Shown: piece after piece, positions 52,990 to 62,351 of the stretch
Position numbering within the stretch: the stretch's first letter is position 1
How the letters are laid out: the number at the start of each line of letters is the position of its first letter
Source of the DNA: Dehalococcoidia bacterium
GTDB taxonomy: Bacteria; Chloroflexota; Dehalococcoidia; Lucifugimonadales; Lucifugimonadaceae
DNA length: 64,000 nucleotides
Reading direction: 5' to 3'
Assembly: GCA_022824185.1 (NCBI GenBank)
Contig: JAJEAU010000015.1
Coordinates: 62,001-126,000, forward strand
Translations under genes and position numbers: made by a program
Notes under the pieces: generated by a model
Database searches by the model: none
What the model saw: the letters and a program-made list of their open reading frames with translations, nothing else
Told to the model about the DNA's origin: nothing

Positions 52990-55524
52990 CTACTCAAGCG
53001 AGTTTTCGAGCGGAATCTCGATCTCGCCGCTGCGGATCCAGACACCCTCAGAAATTCCGGCGGGGACGTAGCGGATACCCGGGAGGATGACTTCGCCGCC
53101 CGTGTTCACGAAACCGAGTTCGAGCCGGCCGTCTGCTAAGCGTCGCGTTCTGATCTTGCCAATTGAACTCTCGTCAACGAGGACGTCGCTGCTCGAATAC
53201 CAAACACCAGCTGTGGCATCGGCAGACAAGAATCTGACGTCGGGCAACACCTGACCGCCACCGACAATCTCGACGCCGTGTTCGGACCTGCCGTCATCCC
53301 AAAGCTGGACTACGATTCGCAACCTCGTGGGTTGTGGCGCAGGTTCGGTGGCGGGAGCGATCAACGAACTGAGTTCGTCGTAGTCTGCAGGAGACAACAG
53401 GTTCACAAAGTTGTCATTGTCGTCGTCGATCGATGCGATCGAGCATAGCGCGGCGTCGATTGTCGAGCCGTACAACGGCAATGCAACTCGCAACTCAGCG
53501 TCGACGCCAACCAATTCGTCAACATTGTCGACTCCCGCTGTCGCAAGCGAACTTCTCAGGGCGGCGTCGCCCCCTCGGCACCGCGCATCGGCGGACAAGC
53601 TCTCGACCATTGCTTTGACTTCGGGATCGTTCCAGCCGCTTTCGGCAGAGCGTGCGGCAGTCACGATTTCACCAGCAATGATTGTCGGCGCCAGGACGCT
53701 TTCGGTGTAGTTGAGCAGAGAATGGACCGCAAGGGCCTCGGAGAACCACAGTGCGTCTCCGTCTTTCCAGCTGCCATGTACCCGTTTCAGCGTATTGTCT
53801 ACGGTGGCATAACGAGAAGCTGCGGCGGCGCCATTGCTGATCAGGAGATCCTCGATGGCTGCCGGATCGATAGCCGTCCCGCTAGCTATGGAGTCGGCCA
53901 AACCGGAGTTTCCGATCGCTTCTGCGAAGTGTTCGGCGAACTCGATCGATATGGTCTGCGACGAGGGATCGAACACGCTCACGGTCGAAACTTCCTCGAC
54001 TTCAGGCAGGTCTGCGATTGCTGGTCGCTCGAAGATGCCGTCCAAGAATTCGTTGCCGACACCAACGGTGTAGATCGCCTTGGCTCGCGTGGTTGCATCG
54101 ATTTCTGCATCGGCGACGGCGGAGCTCGTTACGAGCACTGTCACTTCGCCGTCATCGTCGGTTTCGGATGAAACGGTGTAGTCCGTGTCGTCGACTGAAA
54201 CGACTGTCTCATCGAAGGTTCTTCCACTCAATACGGTCAGTTCCCGCCATTGGCTGTGGAATCCGATCTCCTCGCCGGTGCTGTCGTGAACCACGACTAC
54301 CAACCAGACCCACGAGGTGCCAGAGGAACGCATCGTGATCTCAAACGGACGCACTTGGTCAGATTCGGTGCTTGTCGCGCTCGCGCTCGCATCGTTGGTG
54401 TGGTGCGCGACGCCAGCTCCCCATCCATCTTCTGGATCGATGGTCAGTTCAGTCGTGTCGTAGTTTCGCGGTGCGATCGCGTAGACATCAATCGTCCCGT
54501 CCTCTTCAGTCATTGGACCGTTGCCCACGTTGCCGATCCGGTAGTGGACGTCGAACGGCACGCCGACGATGGCTTCGTCCGGAATGACACCCGCTTCGAT
54601 CTTGAGTTGGAAACCGCTCTCCTGCCTCTCTTGTTCATCGATCAGATGAATCACGAGCTCGAAGTCGGCGGACGCGAGTTGAGCGTCGCGTTCCCAATAG
54701 GTAGTTGCCTCGACGAGATATGTGCCTGCTTCGAGGTATCGTTCAATGCGGGAATTTCGTCGTTCGCCACCGTCGTCGTTTGCGGAGATCAGGCCGCGAG
54801 TCGGCGAGATCAGTGACATTACCGAGTCTCCTTCCGTCGACCTAAGGTCCAACCGCACGCGACCACCGGTGGCGAGTTCGAACGTGTAGCCAAATGCCGG
54901 GTGTTGTACGACGAAGCGTGAGCCGCAAGTGTCGAGCGTCCATGTTCCTGTAGTTTCGAGGTCGGTTCCGAGTTCCAGTAGTCCAAGATGTTCGGGTTCG
55001 CAACCTTGAACACGGCTGATGGTGAGTTCGAAATCGGCGGGACCTTGTCGGCGCCCACCAACAGTTGTAGCTTCAATTGAGTACGCGCCCGGGATCAGAT
55101 CACGTTCGATGCGAGCGTCCAGACTGCCCCCGCCGTCGTCGTTGTCCGTGATCCGGTTACCTTCGGCGTCGAGTAGATATAGGTAGGAGTCGGCGAGCTC
55201 GGATTTCAGGTCGATCCTGATCCGTCCGGCGCTTTCCAACTCGAAGTGGTAGTCGTGAGCATCGCTGTCGAGGTGGAAACTCGAATCGCAATCTTCGGTG
55301 GACCATCGGCCCTCGGCGTTTAGAGTGGCGTCCGCTGCGGAACTCAATGCCCCAAGGTCGATGGATTCGCAACCTGGAACGTCTTGGGCCGAGGTGGGAG
55401 TGCTTCCGGCCAGAAATACCACTGGAACCATCGCCAAAACAGCGATACCTGCCACCAACATAATCGGTAAATTAGGTGCTCCCGCCCACAACGCGGTGTT
55501 GCCGATACCAAATTTGAATTTCAT
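52990..55524 (-). CDS. Large secreted protein with PPC-like N-terminal domains
   Basis: 844 residues from ATG 55524; the in-frame extension to 55611 is not signal-like. A hydrophobic segment (PNLPIMLVAGIAVLAMVPVVFLAG without break positions shown, residues 18-41) acts as signal or anchor. Two or three beta-type units follow at about 50-300, each ending in DNDDGGGSLDARIER or NDDGGERRNSRIER and a YxIEATT or YLVEATT strand, as in PPC/calcium-binding beta domains. Then comes an Ig-like region (VPFDVHYRIGNVGNGPM) and a helical region with conserved Cys. No catalytic motif is recognised. The C-terminal strands VLPDVRFLSADA and ILPGIRYVPAGIS are a duplicated unit. Likely extracellular binding protein; related in style to the lipoprotein at 9474. 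Confidence 0.75.
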   Translation of the reverse strand: MKFKFGIGNTALWAGAPNLPIMLVAGIAVLAMVPVVFLAGSTPTSAQDVPGCESIDLGALSSAADATLNAEGRWSTEDCDSSFHLDSDAHDYHFELESAGRIRIDLKSELADSYLYLLDAEGNRITDNDDGGGSLDARIERDLIPGAYSIEATTVGGRRQGPADFELTISRVQGCEPEHLGLLELGTDLETTGTWTLDTCGSRFVVQHPAFGYTFELATGGRVRLDLRSTEGDSVMSLISPTRGLISANDDGGERRNSRIERYLEAGTYLVEATTYWERDAQLASADFELVIHLIDEQERQESGFQLKIEAGVIPDEAIVGVPFDVHYRIGNVGNGPMTEEDGTIDVYAIAPRNYDTTELTIDPEDGWGAGVAHHTNDASASATSTESDQVRPFEITMRSSGTSWVWLVVVVHDSTGEEIGFHSQWRELTVLSGRTFDETVVSVDDTDYTVSSETDDDGEVTVLVTSSAVADAEIDATTRAKAIYTVGVGNEFLDGIFERPAIADLPEVEEVSTVSVFDPSSQTISIEFAEHFAEAIGNSGLADSIASGTAIDPAAIEDLLISNGAAAASRYATVDNTLKRVHGSWKDGDALWFSEALAVHSLLNYTESVLAPTIIAGEIVTAARSAESGWNDPEVKAMVESLSADARCRGGDAALRSSLATAGVDNVDELVGVDAELRVALPLYGSTIDAALCSIASIDDDNDNFVNLLSPADYDELSSLIAPATEPAPQPTRLRIVVQLWDDGRSEHGVEIVGGGQVLPDVRFLSADATAGVWYSSSDVLVDESSIGKIRTRRLADGRLELGFVNTGGEVILPGIRYVPAGISEGVWIRSGEIEIPLENSLE

Positions 55525-55760
55525 GTTGCGATGGTGCCTTTCTGAGTGAGCAGATGCTCTTTTCGATGTCGTCGTTGAGGTCGCCGAAACCGATCCGCGA
55601 CAATATTTCATTTTCTAATCGATACGTTGTCCCGTGACTTTTGACCGCGCCGAATTCTTCCGGATTCCATATTTGGTCGGCGAGTTATGCGTTCCGCACC
55701 GGAGATCAAGACTGACGCATTTATTAAGCCTGCAACCTGATCTTGGGAACGAGCAAAAAC

Positions 55761-56921
55761 TCAAGATTTCCTAAGTAGCGGTTGCCCTGCCCGATACGTT
55801 GCGACGCGCCACAGCCATTCGGAAGGACCGAAGAGGAATCGGCTCAGCCATGCCTGAGACCACCAAAACTGCAGAACCCACACCGCGATCACGAATACCA
55901 GAACCGCACTCCGATTGAACCACTCGACATTCTCGAGCAGCATCGTCAACACGACGACTCCCAGCACCGTCTGCATCAGGTAGTTCGTCAACGCCATTCT
56001 GCCAACTGCCCGAAGGCGCTCCTTAAACCAGCTGTCCGCGCCTTTGCTCCAAAGGATGATGAGGCTCATGTAACCAAGCGACGCTGGGATCGTGCCCAAG
56101 GTGTTCGGGATCTGGCCGATAAACGCGATCTCCCTTGCGTAGTCGTTCGTCGCAGTCACGTAGACACCCGCAGCGGCGAGCGGCAAACCGACCGCCAAAC
56201 CAATGATCGCGATTGCCAGATAGGTCTTCACCGGCAGATCACCGTTAATGAACCCCGTGCGATAAAAACCAGCACCGACAAGGATCAGACCCAATGCCCG
56301 CAGGAAGAAGCCGGACACGACGAGCCCGTCGAAATATTCCTGTTCGGTGGGAGCGATGACCACGTTCGGCTCCCAACTGCTTGACAGCGAAACGTCCGTG
56401 ACGTCAGCGATGTATTGCGCAAGCACCGAAGCGCCAATCGACGACATGAAGACCACGACACCGATAGAGATTAGCGCCCAGTTCGGTAGTTTCCGCATCG
56501 CCAACAGAAACACCGAAGAGATCGCGTAGGCCATCAACACATCGCCTTCCCACAGCAATGAGTGCAGCACCCCGATCAGAAGGAGTAGCCCATTCCGCCA
56601 CAAGTTCAGCCACACCGCTCGTCTGCCGCGCGCACTGGCACGATCGATGAAGAGGATCATCCCGGCACCGAACAGCAGCGAGAACAGCCCCATGAACTTC
56701 TGATCGATAAAGACCTCGCCGAACATCCCTACGACCCAATCGAGCCACATCTCCGAACCCTTCAGGCTCAGGTTGAAGTACGATGCCGTCCCGAACTTGA
56801 ACGCCACTGCGTTCATCAACAGGATGCCGAGTACGGCGATGCCTCGTATCAGATCGAGGCTTGTGATGCGCGCGGATTCGCCAACTGGGCCTAGAGCGGT
56901 GGGTTGTGAACTCGACGCCAA
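55761..56921 (-). CDS. DUF418 (YeiB-type) integral membrane protein
   Basis: 386 residues. It starts with SLDLIRGIAVLGILLMNAVAF, the signature of the DUF418/DUF1624-like group of acyltransferase-3-type membrane proteins. About ten hydrophobic helices follow, and the C-terminal FGPSEWLWRVATYRAG-type motif of DUF418 is complete. The biochemical role is unproven. It is alone, with a gap of 236 bases to the PPC-type gene, in which I see no gene. Confidence 0.88.
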   Translation of the reverse strand: MASSSQPTALGPVGESARITSLDLIRGIAVLGILLMNAVAFKFGTASYFNLSLKGSEMWLDWVVGMFGEVFIDQKFMGLFSLLFGAGMILFIDRASARGRRAVWLNLWRNGLLLLIGVLHSLLWEGDVLMAYAISSVFLLAMRKLPNWALISIGVVVFMSSIGASVLAQYIADVTDVSLSSSWEPNVVIAPTEQEYFDGLVVSGFFLRALGLILVGAGFYRTGFINGDLPVKTYLAIAIIGLAVGLPLAAAGVYVTATNDYAREIAFIGQIPNTLGTIPASLGYMSLIILWSKGADSWFKERLRAVGRMALTNYLMQTVLGVVVLTMLLENVEWFNRSAVLVFVIAVWVLQFWWSQAWLSRFLFGPSEWLWRVATYRAGQPLLRKS

Positions 56922-57010
56922 GTTTTCGACCTCACCCTGAGTTCGGTTTAGTCCGAGTGAATCGATCCCGCCACGGTACAGAGGGTCCCCTCATGGCATC
57001 GGTTGAGAAG

Positions 57011-57087
57011 TGGTGGGCGATGGAGGATTCGAACCTCCGACCTCGTCGATGTCAACGACGCGCTCTAGCCAACTGAGCTAACCGCCC
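57011..57087 (-). tRNA. tRNA-Val (anticodon GAC)
   Basis: Read on the minus strand, the 7-bp acceptor GGGCGGT pairs with ATCGCCC. The D arm is GCTC...GAGC, the anticodon stem CGTCG/CGACG encloses TTGACAT, and the T arm is GGAGG-TTCGAAT-CCTCC. The 3' CCA is encoded (57011-57013). Anticodon GAC reads GUC and GUU valine codons. Confidence 0.95.
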
Positions 57088-57292
57088 TTGAGTGATGGGT
57101 TCAGATTATATATCCGGGGGCGTCAAACACCTTGTGCAATAGTGGCTACGGAGAGGCTATCGTCAGGCAGATTGAAACTCTCGCCCTGTTTGATTAGACT
57201 TGGAGTCAACTCCTCCCCCGCGTATAGATCCAATCGGCGGTGTTGATATTCGGGGGGTTTTCGTTTAACTCGCCGACACGTAGCGCCTCGAA

Positions 57293-57577
57293 TCATTGCG
57301 CAATCAACTCCGCTGCTCGATTGCGTATCCTCGACGGTAGTCTGTCGCTGGCGATGCAGTCGATCAGCGCGTCTTTGCCCCTTCCAGCTTTGATGATCCT
57401 TCTGATGCCGTTTACTCTCGTGCTCAAGGCGACGGAATAGTCGACTCCACGATCGCTATCGATGCGTCGGGCGATAATGTCATCTGTCATGTTGCGATCG
57501 GCGACATCCGCGTAGTACTGGACGAAACATTCTTTGCCGATCGACCTCAGTTGGCGATCGAGTTGCTCATCAGTCAT
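57293..57577 (-). CDS. Small hypothetical protein within the tRNA cluster (94 aa)
   Basis: 94 residues from ATG 57577. The sequence has protein-like amphipathic helices: MTDEQLDRQLRSIGKECFV, a DDIIARRIDSD segment, TRVNGIRRIIKAGRGKDALI and a Leu/Arg end. It might be a small helical regulatory or nucleic-acid-related protein, but I recognise no family. It lies on the same strand between tRNA-Arg and tRNA-Val, so it could be carried on a tRNA precursor transcript. Nothing else occupies the stretch, and the frame could still be accidental. Confidence 0.5.
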   Translation of the reverse strand: MTDEQLDRQLRSIGKECFVQYYADVADRNMTDDIIARRIDSDRGVDYSVALSTRVNGIRRIIKAGRGKDALIDCIASDRLPSRIRNRAAELIAQ

Positions 57578-57610
57578 GGTCCTAACTGCTCCCGAATCGA
57601 TCCCAAGAAA

Positions 57611-57686
57611 TGGCGCGCTTGGCGGGATTTGAACCCACGACCTCAGCCTTCGCAGGGCTGCGCTCTATCCACTGAGCTACAAGCGC
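57611..57686 (-). tRNA. tRNA-Arg (anticodon GCG)
   Basis: Minus strand. Acceptor GCGCTTG pairs perfectly with CAAGCGC, D arm GCTC/GAGC, anticodon stem CAGCC/GGCTG with loop CTGCGAA, and T arm GTGGG-TTCAAAT-CCCGC. Discriminator G, CCA encoded at 57611-57613. Anticodon GCG reads CGC; bacteria usually use an ACG (inosine) tRNA for CGU/CGC, so a GCG anticodon is less common. Confidence 0.93.
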
Positions 57687-57739
57687 GCGTTCGGTGCCTC
57701 TCCTCCACCTTCCACGACTTCGAGTCTACCCCATTGAGA

Positions 57740-57825
57740 TGGTGCCGAGGGCGGGAGTCGAACCCGCACGTCCTTGCGGACACTACGCCCTGAACGTAGC
57801 GCGTCTACCGTTTCGCCACCTCGGC
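57740..57825 (-). tRNA. tRNA-Leu (anticodon CAG)
   Basis: Minus strand. Acceptor GCCGAGG pairs with CCTCGGC, anticodon stem CTACG/CGTAG with loop TTCAGGG, a long class II variable arm (TGTCCGCAAGGACG), and T arm GCGGG-TTCGACT-CCCGC. CCA is encoded at 57740-57742. Anticodon CAG reads CUG. Confidence 0.95.
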
Positions 57826-57857
57826 TCACGGCACTGAACCCAATGGTAATCGACGGG

Positions 57858-58742
57858 TTAATCGACCCCTAGGATGTCAAGCGCATCCCGATTAATGATC
57901 CCCTCAATCTCGTCTTCGGGGATGACAGGCAGGTGGTGGTCCTTGGCGAATTTGCTGAGTCCGCGCAGGGCGTCGATGTTGTCCTGCGGACGCGTCACTG
58001 GCCAATCGGATGCGAAGAAGACCTTCTGGAGCGATCCCCATTCGGAGAACTTCAACATGCCCTCCCAGAACGAGTAGGGGCGGTAGAACTGCGCAGAGAC
58101 GTCGGCCCAGACGTTGGGGTGCTTTCTCACGACGGACAGGCAATCGACCTGCCAAGGGTGGGCCAAGTGGGCCAAAATCATCTTCAATCTGGGGAACGCC
58201 ATCGCCACCTTTTCAGTGGTCAACGGATGGGCGTACGTGAGCGGCGCTTCCGTCATCGGCGAAGTGCCTTGGTGGAAGATGATCGGGATGCCGTCGTGCT
58301 CTAGACGGGCGAACATTCGGAATGCCTCAGGCGATGTCGGGTCGAAGTCCTGATAGTTCGGGCCGAGTTTAATGCCCTTGCATCCGAGATCACCAACGCA
58401 CCGGTCGTATTCGTCCTCCCAGTTTGGGTCTAGCGGGTGGATCGACATGAAAGGTATGGCTTTATTGGGGTTCTTCTTGGCAGTGATCGAGGCGATGTCG
58501 TTATGATTCAACGAAGGATCCCAACCGCCTTGGCGCAACACTCGCTCTTCCGGTCGCCACGGGCGAGGGGCAATACCAAAGATGAAGGTCTTGTCGACCG
58601 GGGACATGTCGTTGTAGTAGTCGTCGATGCTGTTGGTGAGCTGGACGGTCTGGCCGGATCGCATCGTCGACTCGGTCAGCATCTCGTCTTCAGGTACGGT
58701 GTCCGGGTGGCTGGGCAGGTGGGTGTGTACATCGACGATCAT
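57858..58742 (-). CDS. Amidohydrolase (ACMSD/amidohydrolase-2 type), copy 2
   Basis: 294 residues starting MIVDVHTHLPSHPD (His6-x-His8). Also present are GIKLGPNYQ, IIFHQGTS (His), ILAHLAHPWQVDC (His) and VFFASDWPVTRPQ (Asp). It is a full-length paralogue of the gene at 46252, with the same domain order and closing motif. Relatives decarboxylate or hydrolyse aromatic and heterocyclic acids; the substrate is not predictable. Upstream, 112 bases separate it from the divergent rmuC gene; downstream 32 bases lead to tRNA-Leu on the same strand. Confidence 0.88.
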   Translation of the reverse strand: MIVDVHTHLPSHPDTVPEDEMLTESTMRSGQTVQLTNSIDDYYNDMSPVDKTFIFGIAPRPWRPEERVLRQGGWDPSLNHNDIASITAKKNPNKAIPFMSIHPLDPNWEDEYDRCVGDLGCKGIKLGPNYQDFDPTSPEAFRMFARLEHDGIPIIFHQGTSPMTEAPLTYAHPLTTEKVAMAFPRLKMILAHLAHPWQVDCLSVVRKHPNVWADVSAQFYRPYSFWEGMLKFSEWGSLQKVFFASDWPVTRPQDNIDALRGLSKFAKDHHLPVIPEDEIEGIINRDALDILGVD

Positions 58743-58854
58743 GGCAGTGATTCTCGCTTTGATTCAGTTGCTGGTTTGCGACGTGTGGCTGGTAGCATCG
58801 ATAAGGTTACAAGCAACATTGATCAATTGAACGATTCGGGGGAACGGATAGCAG

Positions 58855-60417
58855 ATGGACATCGTAATCCTTGGCACTGGTCTAGCTGTAATTGCAGTTT
58901 TGGTGCTATTTTCGATCTTTCGGCAGATCCGCGGAACGTCTTCTGATGTTCAACGGGACGAAGAGGCGCTGAACCAAGCCAGATCGGACAACGCCGTCCT
59001 CGAATCCAGGCTCCAATCGACACAGGAGCAACTGAACGATACGCAGCGACAGTTGGATGTGTTGCGCGGCGTAGAAATCGAAAACACGCGATTGCACGAA
59101 GGGTTAGCGAACGAGAAGGCGGTGGCGACGCGCAATGCTGAGGTGCAGAAGGCCGCAGAGGCCAGAAGAGACGAATTACAGGCCGAGGTGCAAAAGTTAA
59201 CTGCAGAAGTGCGGGGTTTGAAGACGGAACTCGGAAGCAAGGATGAATCCCTTAGAGACGAGTTGAACGAGAACGCCGAACTTCGAAAACAGACCGCCGA
59301 ACTCACCGATCAAGTCAATAAGCTGACGGCTAAAGTCTCGAACCTGAACACTCAACTCGAGAATGCCGAGGAGCGGCTAGGCGAACGCGATGTAGTTGAG
59401 AAGCGATTCTCCGACGCGTTCAAAACTCTGTCATCCGATGTGTTGAAGGCTCAAGGTGAAACGTTCAAATCCGGCGCAGACGCAACTTTGAAATCTCGAC
59501 AAGAAGCTGTCGAAAAGCTGATCAAACCATTGAACGAACAGATCGTGAAACTGGAGGAAGCGCGAGCAGAGAGCACGGGTGCTTTGAGCAACGAACTCAA
59601 ACGTCTTTCCGAACAGACGAACAATCTGACAACAGCCATGAGCAGGCCAGAATTCCGTGGACGTTGGGCAGAAATCCAAGTCGAACGGGTTTTGGAATTA
59701 TCAGGCCTCAAGCGGGGCATCGATTACGAAACTCAATATGTGGACGATCAAGGGACTCGGCCGGACTTCGTAATTCGCATGCCTAACGAACGGATATTGG
59801 TGCTCGACTCCAAGATTTCGCTTCCTGCGTTGCAGCAGGCCGCTGGCGCAACCACCGAGAATCAACGAACGCAAGCGCTTGACGAACACGCCAGGCAAGT
59901 CAGACGGCACGCGGATCAACTCGCCACGAAAAGATACTGGGACAACCTAGAGAAATCGCCAGAATTTGTTGTGATGGTGATACCTGATTTCGCTTATCAA
60001 CCAGCAGTGGAGCGCGATTCCGAATTGTTGGATCGGGCCCTTGACAAAAAAGTCATTATCGTCACGCCCCATATGCTATTCGCGCTGTTGCAAATCGTTG
60101 AGAGGAACTGGAGGGAAGAACGTAGTCGCGAAAACCTCGAAGAAGTTTTGGTTCTCGGGAAGGAACTCTACGAACGATTGGGAGTACTAGCCAACCGCAT
60201 CAAGTCAATGGGCGATTCTCTCGAGACCACGCTCACGCGGTATGACGCAGTGGTCGGTTCGTGGGATCGGCGCATCGCTCCTACGATTTCCCGATTCCAA
60301 GAACTGGATGTGAGAGTCGGTGACGATCCTCCCGAGTTAGTCCCCATCGAAGACCCAACTCCCCGAGTATTGCAGCGAGAACTCGCTTCGCCAAGCCAGA
60401 ACGGCGACGCGTCCTAA
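58855..60417 (+). CDS. rmuC: RmuC-family recombination-limiting protein
   Basis: 520 residues. An N-terminal membrane anchor (ILGTGLAVIAVLVLFSIF, about 4-21) is followed by a long coiled coil to about residue 190. The RmuC domain then shows FKTLSSDVLKAQGETF, RGRWAEIQVERVLELSGL, RPDFVIRMPNERILVLDSKISL-type nuclease-like core (the D...E/D-x-K positions are in PDF and LDSK) and FVVMVIPDFAYQPA. RmuC limits DNA inversions at short repeats in E. coli; the fold is that of a PD-(D/E)xK nuclease. It ends four bases before the convergent SDR stop, with no room for a terminator. Confidence 0.92.
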   Translation: MDIVILGTGLAVIAVLVLFSIFRQIRGTSSDVQRDEEALNQARSDNAVLESRLQSTQEQLNDTQRQLDVLRGVEIENTRLHEGLANEKAVATRNAEVQKAAEARRDELQAEVQKLTAEVRGLKTELGSKDESLRDELNENAELRKQTAELTDQVNKLTAKVSNLNTQLENAEERLGERDVVEKRFSDAFKTLSSDVLKAQGETFKSGADATLKSRQEAVEKLIKPLNEQIVKLEEARAESTGALSNELKRLSEQTNNLTTAMSRPEFRGRWAEIQVERVLELSGLKRGIDYETQYVDDQGTRPDFVIRMPNERILVLDSKISLPALQQAAGATTENQRTQALDEHARQVRRHADQLATKRYWDNLEKSPEFVVMVIPDFAYQPAVERDSELLDRALDKKVIIVTPHMLFALLQIVERNWREERSRENLEEVLVLGKELYERLGVLANRIKSMGDSLETTLTRYDAVVGSWDRRIAPTISRFQELDVRVGDDPPELVPIEDPTPRVLQRELASPSQNGDAS

Positions 60418-60420
60418 CCC

Positions 60421-61227
60421 CTAAACCATCACCTGCCCGCCATCACATTGGATGGTCTGGCCGGTTATGTTCTTCGCGTCCTCCGATGCCAAGAATGCGG
60501 CCAACGCACCGATATCCGAAGGCGTCTGAGGCCTGCCAAGAGGAATCACCTCCGCTGCTGCTTCTTCGAACACGTCCAAGTGGGCACGACCGACTACGTC
60601 CGCGTCGCCCCGTTCATCTCTCCGTTCCATCCACTCCTGGTGGAAAGCGGTCCAGATCCTACCTGGAGCAATCGCGTTGGCGTTGATGTTGTCCACCGCG
60701 AATTCCCGCGCCAATGCCTGCGTGTAGGCGATTACGGCCATCTTCGTGGTGGCGTAATAACCGGTCACGTAACGGGCGGCTCGGGCGGCGACCGAGGATA
60801 TGTTGATGATCTTGCCGTACTGCTGCTCGCGCATCTGAGGCAGGATCGCCTCGGTCACATCCGCCAATCCCTTCACGTTCACCTTCCAAGTGAACTCCCA
60901 GTCGACATCCCGAAACTCCGTGCCCGTCGAACCTGGTGCGCCCGAGACACCGGCGTTGTTTGCCAAGATGTCGATCCGGCCCGCCGCGTCGTAAGCCAAC
61001 GCAACCGCCTCGGAGATGCTCTTCTGGTCGGTAACATCCATGTGCACAGCGTAGCCCTTGCAGCCCATCTCTGTGACCTTCGCCACCGCTGCGGCCGCGT
61101 TCTCATCGTTCAAATCAGCGATGATGATGTTCGCCCCCTGCCCAGCCATTCGCTCGACAATCCCTAGTCCCAATCCTTGACCGCCACCGGTCACCAAAGC
61201 AGTTCGACCCGTCAAATCAGCTAGCAT
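60421..61227 (-). CDS. Short-chain dehydrogenase/reductase
   Basis: 268 residues. TGGGQGLGLGIV near residue 14 binds the nucleotide, NNAG at about 90 is conserved, and the catalytic pair is in YYATTKMA. The end, AKNITGQTIQCDGGQVMV, is typical. It is a second SDR of the sugar/alcohol dehydrogenase kind and differs clearly from the one at 20022. It is divergent from the NHL-propeller gene, with 110 bases between the starts. Confidence 0.9.
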   Translation of the reverse strand: MLADLTGRTALVTGGGQGLGLGIVERMAGQGANIIIADLNDENAAAAVAKVTEMGCKGYAVHMDVTDQKSISEAVALAYDAAGRIDILANNAGVSGAPGSTGTEFRDVDWEFTWKVNVKGLADVTEAILPQMREQQYGKIINISSVAARAARYVTGYYATTKMAVIAYTQALAREFAVDNINANAIAPGRIWTAFHQEWMERRDERGDADVVGRAHLDVFEEAAAEVIPLGRPQTPSDIGALAAFLASEDAKNITGQTIQCDGGQVMV

Positions 61228-61337
61228 GTCACAGTTTTTCCTCTTGGTTGGTGGGCTTCTAGGGTGTCAGCCCCGTTTGAGATGGTGCATAATTCTAAAA
61301 CCGTTCAACCGCCCGCCTCCTCTGGAGACCCTCGCCC

Positions 61338-62351
61338 GTGTCACTCCCGCTTAATCACGTAACCAACTACGAACCCGTCCCCGGATGGGCAAAAATCCCA
61401 CACGGCATCTGGCTACGCGAAGCCACTTCTGTGACCGTCGATTCCAACGACAACGTCTACGTCTTCAACCGCGGCAATATGCCCGTCCTGGTCTTCAATC
61501 CCGATGGAAACGTCATCAACATGTGGGGCAACGACGACCCGCAGGGGGCAGTCCGCATCACCGAAGACCCGTATGGCAACAGTCTCCAGTTCTGGGAAGG
61601 GTGGTTCATGCGGGCCCACGGGATCACCTGCGACTTCGAAGACAACCTGTGGCTAGTCGACGACGTCGCCAATCTGATCCACAAATACACTACCCACGGC
61701 CAACATCTACTCACCATCGGCACCGGCGAGGAGGTCCCACGGCAGAGCGGCAAGATGTTCAACCGTCCCACCGACGCCGACGTCAACCCCGCAACTGGCG
61801 ATGTCTTCATCTCCGACGGCTACGGAAACTCACGTGTCCACCGCATGGACGCCGAGGGCAATCACATCATGTCATGGGGCGATCCCGGGACCGACGACGG
61901 GAAGTTCAACCTGCCCCACAACATCTCCGTCCTCGACGACGACCTGGTGATCGTCTGCGACCGTGAGAGCAGCCGGGTCCAGGTCTTCACCACAGACGGC
62001 GAATTTGTACGCCAATGGCCCGTCCACAAAGCGACCGGTATCGAGGTCATCGGCAAAGGAGCCGACGCAGTCATCTACGTAGGCGAGCAGGGGCCTGCCC
62101 CGGTCCAGCGAGGCGTCGCCGACATCGGCAACCGCGTCAGCATCTACGACTGGGAGGGCAACATGCTCGACCGCTTCGGCAACCCGCACTTCGGACAGGG
62201 TCCCGACCAGTTCCTATGGCCGCATTCGGTGGGTGTCGACTCTCGAGGCGACGTCTACGTCGCAGAAGTCGCGTTCGTCGAATGGGGGCGGCACCAAGAC
62301 CCGCCCGTCGATAATCCGGCTAGTTTGCGGAAATGGCGGCGGAAGGGCTAA
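61338..62351 (+). CDS. NHL-repeat beta-propeller protein (peptidyl-alpha-hydroxyglycine amidating lyase-like)
   Basis: 337 residues from GTG 61338. NHL-type blades repeat: ATSVTVDSNDNVYVFNRG, HGITCDFEDNLWLVD, PTDADVNPATGDVFISDGYGNSRVHRM and LPHNISVLDDDLVIVCDRE (each shown in part). This arrangement, with GYGNSRV and DREN-like motifs, is that of the six-bladed PAL/NHL family. No signal peptide is visible, which is unusual for PAL-like lyases. In SAR202-type bacteria such propellers are common but uncharacterised. Its last 32 bases overlap the 3' end of the convergent ATPase gene. Confidence 0.85.
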   Translation: MSLPLNHVTNYEPVPGWAKIPHGIWLREATSVTVDSNDNVYVFNRGNMPVLVFNPDGNVINMWGNDDPQGAVRITEDPYGNSLQFWEGWFMRAHGITCDFEDNLWLVDDVANLIHKYTTHGQHLLTIGTGEEVPRQSGKMFNRPTDADVNPATGDVFISDGYGNSRVHRMDAEGNHIMSWGDPGTDDGKFNLPHNISVLDDDLVIVCDRESSRVQVFTTDGEFVRQWPVHKATGIEVIGKGADAVIYVGEQGPAPVQRGVADIGNRVSIYDWEGNMLDRFGNPHFGQGPDQFLWPHSVGVDSRGDVYVAEVAFVEWGRHQDPPVDNPASLRKWRRKG

